Below, one piece after another: positions 18,863 to 22,252 of a stretch of 22,252 nt of DNA (its first letter is position 1; the number at the start of each line of letters is the position of its first letter). The DNA is taken from positions 1-22,252 of the IMG/VR virus record IMGVR_UViG_3300002161_000039, one strand, 5' to 3'. The notes beneath the pieces were generated by a model. It saw nothing but the letters and a program-made list of their open reading frames with translations, did not search any database and was not told the DNA's origin. The DNA comes from a virus. Position numbers and translations under genes: made by a program.

Positions 18863-20068
18863 TTAGCCCCAGAGGCGGACAGCCATCTGCGGACGGATCA
18901 CCGAGTAGCCATACAGCACGTCGATACGGCACGGCATACGGTCGTTGTTGATGTCGTACTGACGAACAACGCGCATGGAGACACCGTTGTGGACCTGACG
19001 CGAAGCCATGTCAACGCCCTGCGGGAGCAGGAGGTCAGCCGTGGCAAACGCAATCGCGTCGCGGTGATACACGAGGTTCTGCGGGTACTGGCTTGAAGCG
19101 CCACCCAAGAACGTCACAGCGGCGCTGTTCTGCGGGAACGAATCCACCGTCGCAAGCGCATTGCCAGAAGTGTAAATCGCCGGAGCAATCTTCACGTTGG
19201 TGAACGCGCTGGCAGCAGCAGTGATGTCCTCAGTGACCACGAACTGCTGGAGCGAGCCAGTCGATTCGCGGGTCTGCGGGTTGACAGCGAACACGTTAGC
19301 AATCGTGAACACGTCGCCCTTCTTCAGGGTGTTGCCCGTCGTTCCGTTGAGCGTAATGGTCGCCTGACCCTGCGTAGAAACCGTACCGTTCACCGTGATG
19401 GTGCCCGTGCGGCTGCCGGTCGTGAACTGCTTGATCGACTGCGACATGGCAAGTTCGTCGTAACCGAGGATGCCTTCGCCCATCAAGCCGCTCTTGAACT
19501 GCTTGCTGATCGTGGACACCGGGTTAAACAAGCCCTTCATGCCTTCCACGAGCGCGGCGTTAGCGGCCGGGTTCACGGTGGCGTAGCGGGGCGACATGCC
19601 AGCGGCGGCTTCGTTCAACTTCTGCTGCGCCTGCAACAGAACAAGCGAGGTGCCCGGCGTCGTGCCCGGAGTACCAACCGACTGATAGATGTTGTTGAAC
19701 GAGTTGGCAACATCAGCGTCGATGCTGGCGGCCAACTGGCTGATACGCGGCTTCAGCACGCGCTCGGCAAAGTCGTCCAACTGCATCGTCATTTCGGCGG
19801 TCGTGAAGTTGACGCCGATGTGCTTCTGCGAAGCAACCGTCAAGGTCGTGAACTGCTCGTTGTCGTCCTGAACTTGCAGGGCGGCACCGTCGGTCACAAG
19901 AGCGCGGTCCGGCAGACGGATACGCAGCGTGGTGCCGATCTTGGCGCCTTCGACAGCGTACGAGTCGTCGTACTGGCGGTTAACGTTACGGGTGATTACA
20001 AGGTTGTTCTCAAGAATTTCGAGAGCCTTTCTCGTAATCATATCAATAGTAAGAAGTGTATTAGCCAC
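18863..20068 (-). CDS. Major capsid (coat) protein, P22 gp5 family
   Basis: A 401-aa protein starting at GTG 20068, with GGAG 8 nt upstream. The N-terminus (NTLLTIDMITRKALEILENN, then LVITRNVNRQYDDSYAVEGA) and the strand KIGTTLRIRLPDRALVTDG match the P22 coat family, an HK97 fold with an added I-domain. Residues about 225-345 (GTITVNGTVSTQGQATITLN, KKGDVFTIANVFAVNPQTRE) look like the inserted I-domain. The C-terminal part (LLLPQGVDMASRQVHNGVSM, then RVVRQYDINNDRMPCRIDVL) is typical too. Length is close to P22 gp5 (430 aa). Assembled with the scaffold encoded just upstream, it builds the icosahedral procapsid. The GTG start and a leader identical over 12 nt with the next gene are the only unusual points. 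Confidence 0.95.
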   Translation of the reverse strand: MANTLLTIDMITRKALEILENNLVITRNVNRQYDDSYAVEGAKIGTTLRIRLPDRALVTDGAALQVQDDNEQFTTLTVASQKHIGVNFTTAEMTMQLDDFAERVLKPRISQLAASIDADVANSFNNIYQSVGTPGTTPGTSLVLLQAQQKLNEAAAGMSPRYATVNPAANAALVEGMKGLFNPVSTISKQFKSGLMGEGILGYDELAMSQSIKQFTTGSRTGTITVNGTVSTQGQATITLNGTTGNTLKKGDVFTIANVFAVNPQTRESTGSLQQFVVTEDITAAASAFTNVKIAPAIYTSGNALATVDSFPQNSAAVTFLGGASSQYPQNLVYHRDAIAFATADLLLPQGVDMASRQVHNGVSMRVVRQYDINNDRMPCRIDVLYGYSVIRPQMAVRLWG

Positions 20069-20089
20069 GAAAGTGTCTCCAAAAAGATG

Positions 20090-20872
20090 TTAGCGGTTAC
20101 GCGCTTCCCACTGCTTAATCTGTCGCTGACGCTCGCGCTCGATCCACTCTGACGCACTCATGGCCGCGATGGACCGTGGGTCTGTCGTGTCGTAGACCGG
20201 AGCGCCAGTGCCTTTTGCCGTGACAGGCTTAATAGGCGGGGGCGCACTGGTAGTCTTCTTAACCGGGGCGGGACTGTCGGCCATTTTGGCCTCAATCTTC
20301 CCGATTTCCTTAGCCTGAAGGAACTGCGGTAAGCGGGAAATGCGCTCGGCTTCCTTCGGATTAGACCCCAGAAAGTAGGCTATATCTGGCCCCAATTCTG
20401 ACGCCTGAATCGTCTGTGCCATCACAGTCGTGATCGGCAGCGAGTTATTGTACGCAACTTGCTCGAAGTCGTCGTACTTGTCACGCGCCGCTTCTTCACG
20501 CTCGTGATACGCCTCTAGGAGAGCCATCTGCTCCCGCTCTGCTTCGCGTCGGGCGAGGAGTTCCGTTGCTTTGCGTTCGGCCAGAGCCTCAGCATAAGCC
20601 TCGGGGTCTTCGTCTCTGCTAGGCAGTGCGGCTGGCTCAACCGGGGTCGATTGCGCCTTTAGCACCTGCTCTCTTTCCCAACTCTTACGCGCTTTCCTTA
20701 GTCTTTTATCAATGACTTTATCCAAATCATCTTGTGTAAAGAGTTTTGGTTCAGTCTTCTCCGGCTCCGCTACCTCGGGGGTAGCATCTACGGTTTCCGG
20801 GGCTGCCGTAGCCTCGGGTTCCGACACGGCCTCTGCCGCTACAACTTCAGGGACTTGATTTTCGTCCGACAT
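20090..20872 (-). CDS. Capsid scaffolding protein, P22 gp8-like
   Basis: A 260-aa acidic, disordered and helical protein directly upstream of the coat gene. ATG 20872 has AAGGA 5 nt upstream. Residues 1-45 are Glu/Pro/Ala-rich (EVVAAEAVSEPEATAAPETV). Next come basic helices (FTQDDLDKVIDKRLRKARKS) and a long helix (ALAERKATELLARREAEREQ). The C-terminus is basic and helical (ASEWIERERQRQIKQWEARN), resembling the coat-binding helix-turn-helix at the end of P22 gp8. Scaffold proteins guide coat assembly and leave the procapsid before DNA filling. Length (P22 gp8 is 303 aa) and the order scaffold then coat fit well. Direct alignment was not possible here, but position and composition are convincing. 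Confidence 0.9.
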   Translation of the reverse strand: MSDENQVPEVVAAEAVSEPEATAAPETVDATPEVAEPEKTEPKLFTQDDLDKVIDKRLRKARKSWEREQVLKAQSTPVEPAALPSRDEDPEAYAEALAERKATELLARREAEREQMALLEAYHEREEAARDKYDDFEQVAYNNSLPITTVMAQTIQASELGPDIAYFLGSNPKEAERISRLPQFLQAKEIGKIEAKMADSPAPVKKTTSAPPPIKPVTAKGTGAPVYDTTDPRSIAAMSASEWIERERQRQIKQWEARNR

Positions 20873-20916
20873 AAACTTCCTTACGGAAACCTGATGAAAC
20901 GCATCAGTACGGTAAA

Positions 20917-20945
20917 ACTTTAACTTACTAGTTGCTTCCGTGCAA
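20917..20945 (-). promoter_or_regulatory. Weak candidate promoter ahead of scaffold and coat genes
   Basis: In the 75-nt gap before the scaffold gene, minus-strand TTGCAC (20945-20940) and TAAAGT (20922-20917) are 17 nt apart, with 3/6 and 4/6 matches to sigma70 boxes. The predicted leader carries a CTGATG/CATCAG hairpin (20891-20907), and a GTTGC/GCAAC inverted repeat (20931-20946) overlaps the -35. The boxes are weak and could be chance; a phage-specific late promoter is equally possible. Confidence 0.22.
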
Positions 20946-20947
20946 CA

Positions 20948-22252
20948 TTAAACGATGCCTACCCACGCGCCAGCACGCTTTTGGTAAATGGTCGTCAAAG
21001 CGCCGCCGTCGCTGCGGAAGTAAAAGTCACCGTTGTTGCCGCCGTTAACATCTGGCGCTCCTTCACCGGCTAACAAACCCGCCTTGTCTTGGCGCAAATT
21101 CAATCCAGTGCCAGGGTAGATTTGCTGCTTGGCAAAAACCGATCCCGCGCCGATAACAATGAAGTTGCTATCCGCTCGGGTTCCACCCCAGATAAATGCG
21201 CCGCCAAAGTCCGGTCTGATACCGCCAATAAAGGTGCCGTTTTGAAGGATATTAAAATAACCTTCAAAGTTGTTTTGGTATCCGTTAAAGAAGTCGTAAT
21301 ACTTGCTAGTAGCCTCTGAGTTACCAAATCGAATGTTGGACTCAGGGTCACGGTTAAGTTGCAAGTACGCCGTGTTTGAAATGTTGTTGATGCTGACGTT
21401 ATTAAGAACAGTCTTGGTTCCGGGCAGCGTTGAACCAGAATCCAAGTAGCCTAACGTGCAACCATCTACCAAGAACAAGCCTTGGCCGCCAACGGCTGCG
21501 TTGATATACAAGTCAGCATAGGTGGCATTACCAATCGTGCTGCGGCAAGCGCGGAACGAAATGGTAGTAGACGGTGGGCCAGATGCGCCCTTGTCTACCT
21601 TGAACACATGGTTCCCGATAGCAATGGAACTATCGTAAGTCGTGCAGTCCTCGACGATTGAGTTGGAACAGGACAGCAAGTGGATTGCACCGCTTGAGGC
21701 ATACTCAAACACGCCTTGTTTGATGTAGACGTTGAAGCACGCGCCTGCGGCATTGGTGCTTTCAATCCAAATGCTTGGCTGACCTGACGCGCTTTGACCG
21801 TTAGCCGTACTCCAGAAGTTAGAAATTGAAATGGAGTTAATTGTAAACGTCTTGAGGTAAATAGCCGGAACCGAGTTTGTCGGAACAAACTCGTATTCAA
21901 AATCATGCAGCCAAATTGAAAAAATACCGACGTTACCAACGCCGGGCATATTGCCATATATTACCGATTTAGCCGCATTCTTCTGAACCAAGCAGACGCC
22001 CGACATTTCAATCTTGGCAACGATTCCGCTATTTGACCAATTGAAAATATGACCGCCGCCTACGCTGGACTCTAAAAACAAATCGCGGAAACAAACGCCC
22101 GTAATTAGCGGGGCGGTATTGATAAAAATATCGCTGGTATCGCTAAACAAACGGCTGCGATTGGGATTGTTTCCTGCTAATTCAGCCCTCATTGGGCCTG
22201 CGTAAGTAAGGCCCGGCAGCATCGGGATCGCCGCGCTGATCTTGTACTCACC
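20948..22252 (-). CDS. Tailspike-like right-handed beta-helix protein (5' part beyond window)
   Basis: The frame is open at the right edge: codons upstream of ATG 22222 still read GEYKISAAIPMLPGL, so that Met is internal and the N-terminus lies outside. The visible 434 residues show the Asn/Ser/Ile-rich repeat of pectate-lyase-like beta-helices (INSISISNFWSTANGQ, SNSIVEDCTTYDSSIAIGNH, then TTISFRACRSTIGNATYADL). The last 40 residues (APDVNGGNNGDFYFRSDG, IYQKRAGAWVGIV) are a C-terminal cap recurrent in phage fibres. Such spikes bind and often degrade surface polysaccharide. No catalytic residues can be assigned by eye. Its place immediately upstream of the scaffold gene is unusual, since P22 puts its tailspike (gene 9) far from the head genes. 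Confidence 0.82.
   Translation of the reverse strand, partial: GEYKISAAIPMLPGLTYAGPMRAELAGNNPNRSRLFSDTSDIFINTAPLITGVCFRDLFLESSVGGGHIFNWSNSGIVAKIEMSGVCLVQKNAAKSVIYGNMPGVGNVGIFSIWLHDFEYEFVPTNSVPAIYLKTFTINSISISNFWSTANGQSASGQPSIWIESTNAAGACFNVYIKQGVFEYASSGAIHLLSCSNSIVEDCTTYDSSIAIGNHVFKVDKGASGPPSTTISFRACRSTIGNATYADLYINAAVGGQGLFLVDGCTLGYLDSGSTLPGTKTVLNNVSINNISNTAYLQLNRDPESNIRFGNSEATSKYYDFFNGYQNNFEGYFNILQNGTFIGGIRPDFGGAFIWGGTRADSNFIVIGAGSVFAKQQIYPGTGLNLRQDKAGLLAGEGAPDVNGGNNGDFYFRSDGGALTTIYQKRAGAWVGIV

Noticed and set aside
1-22252. tRNA genes, CRISPR arrays, insertion sequences, integrase and attachment sites
   Set aside because: Looked for by eye on both strands; no cloverleaf, repeat-spacer array, transposase or recombinase motif was found, although a short att site could be missed without comparison.

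Overview
The window is about two thirds of the gene set of a tailed double-stranded DNA phage (or prophage) with a P22-like short-tailed virion. The diagnostic genes are a P22 gp8-like scaffold, a P22 gp5-family coat protein, a gp4-like tail accessory factor, a gp10-like DNA stabilisation protein, and a run of ejection-protein-like genes. Genes are tightly packed with ATGA, TGATG and TAATG junctions. Base composition is moderately GC-rich. The Shine-Dalgarno (SD) sites, the Rz/Rz1 spanin pair and the Cro-like protein point to a Gram-negative, probably proteobacterial, host; that host call is inference. No integrase, terminase or portal gene is visible; terminase and portal would be expected beyond the right edge.

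Layout: (1) Positions 1-4473, minus strand, form a leftward early/replication operon. In transcription order it holds a small coiled-coil-like protein, an ERF-family single-strand annealing protein, several small unknowns, a 235-aa conserved unknown, a YqaJ/lambda-type exonuclease, a small protein that may bind DNA, a further unknown, and a P-loop (DUF5906/D5-like) helicase cut by the left edge. (2) Positions 4474-4557 are a compact switch: divergent sigma70-like promoters whose -35 boxes lie in one 7+7 bp palindrome. (3) Positions 4558-5621, plus strand, are a short rightward cluster: a 57-aa Cro-like HTH protein, an unknown, a VRR-NUC-type nuclease and a small basic protein. Three of these four genes have a -10-like hexamer exactly 6 nt before the ATG and no SD, so they look leaderless. 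(4) Positions 5524-22252, minus strand, are the late operon. From right to left: a beta-helix tailspike-like protein (cut by the right edge), scaffold, coat, two decoration-like proteins, a 68-aa unknown, gp4-like, gp10-like, three tail fibre or adhesin candidates, a small unknown, a GNAT-like protein, three ejection-like proteins, a lysis cassette (holin, small membrane protein, Rz with embedded Rz1, M15 peptidase), an HExxH metalloprotease and a calcineurin-like phosphoesterase.

How it fits together: the palindromic switch would let the Cro-like protein control both its own rightward cluster and the leftward operon of annealing protein, exonuclease and helicase. The late operon builds the capsid and short tail, supplies the proteins ejected with the DNA, and ends with host lysis. 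The two late/rightward transcription units collide tail to tail around 5512-5621, where a perfect hairpin sits on the last codons of the late operon.

The observations most worth following up are the repeated leaderless-promoter signature of the rightward genes, the shared operator, the plus-strand terminator lying inside a minus-strand operon at 659-683, and several conserved-looking proteins of unknown function. No gene-free stretch longer than about 120 bases exists in the window.
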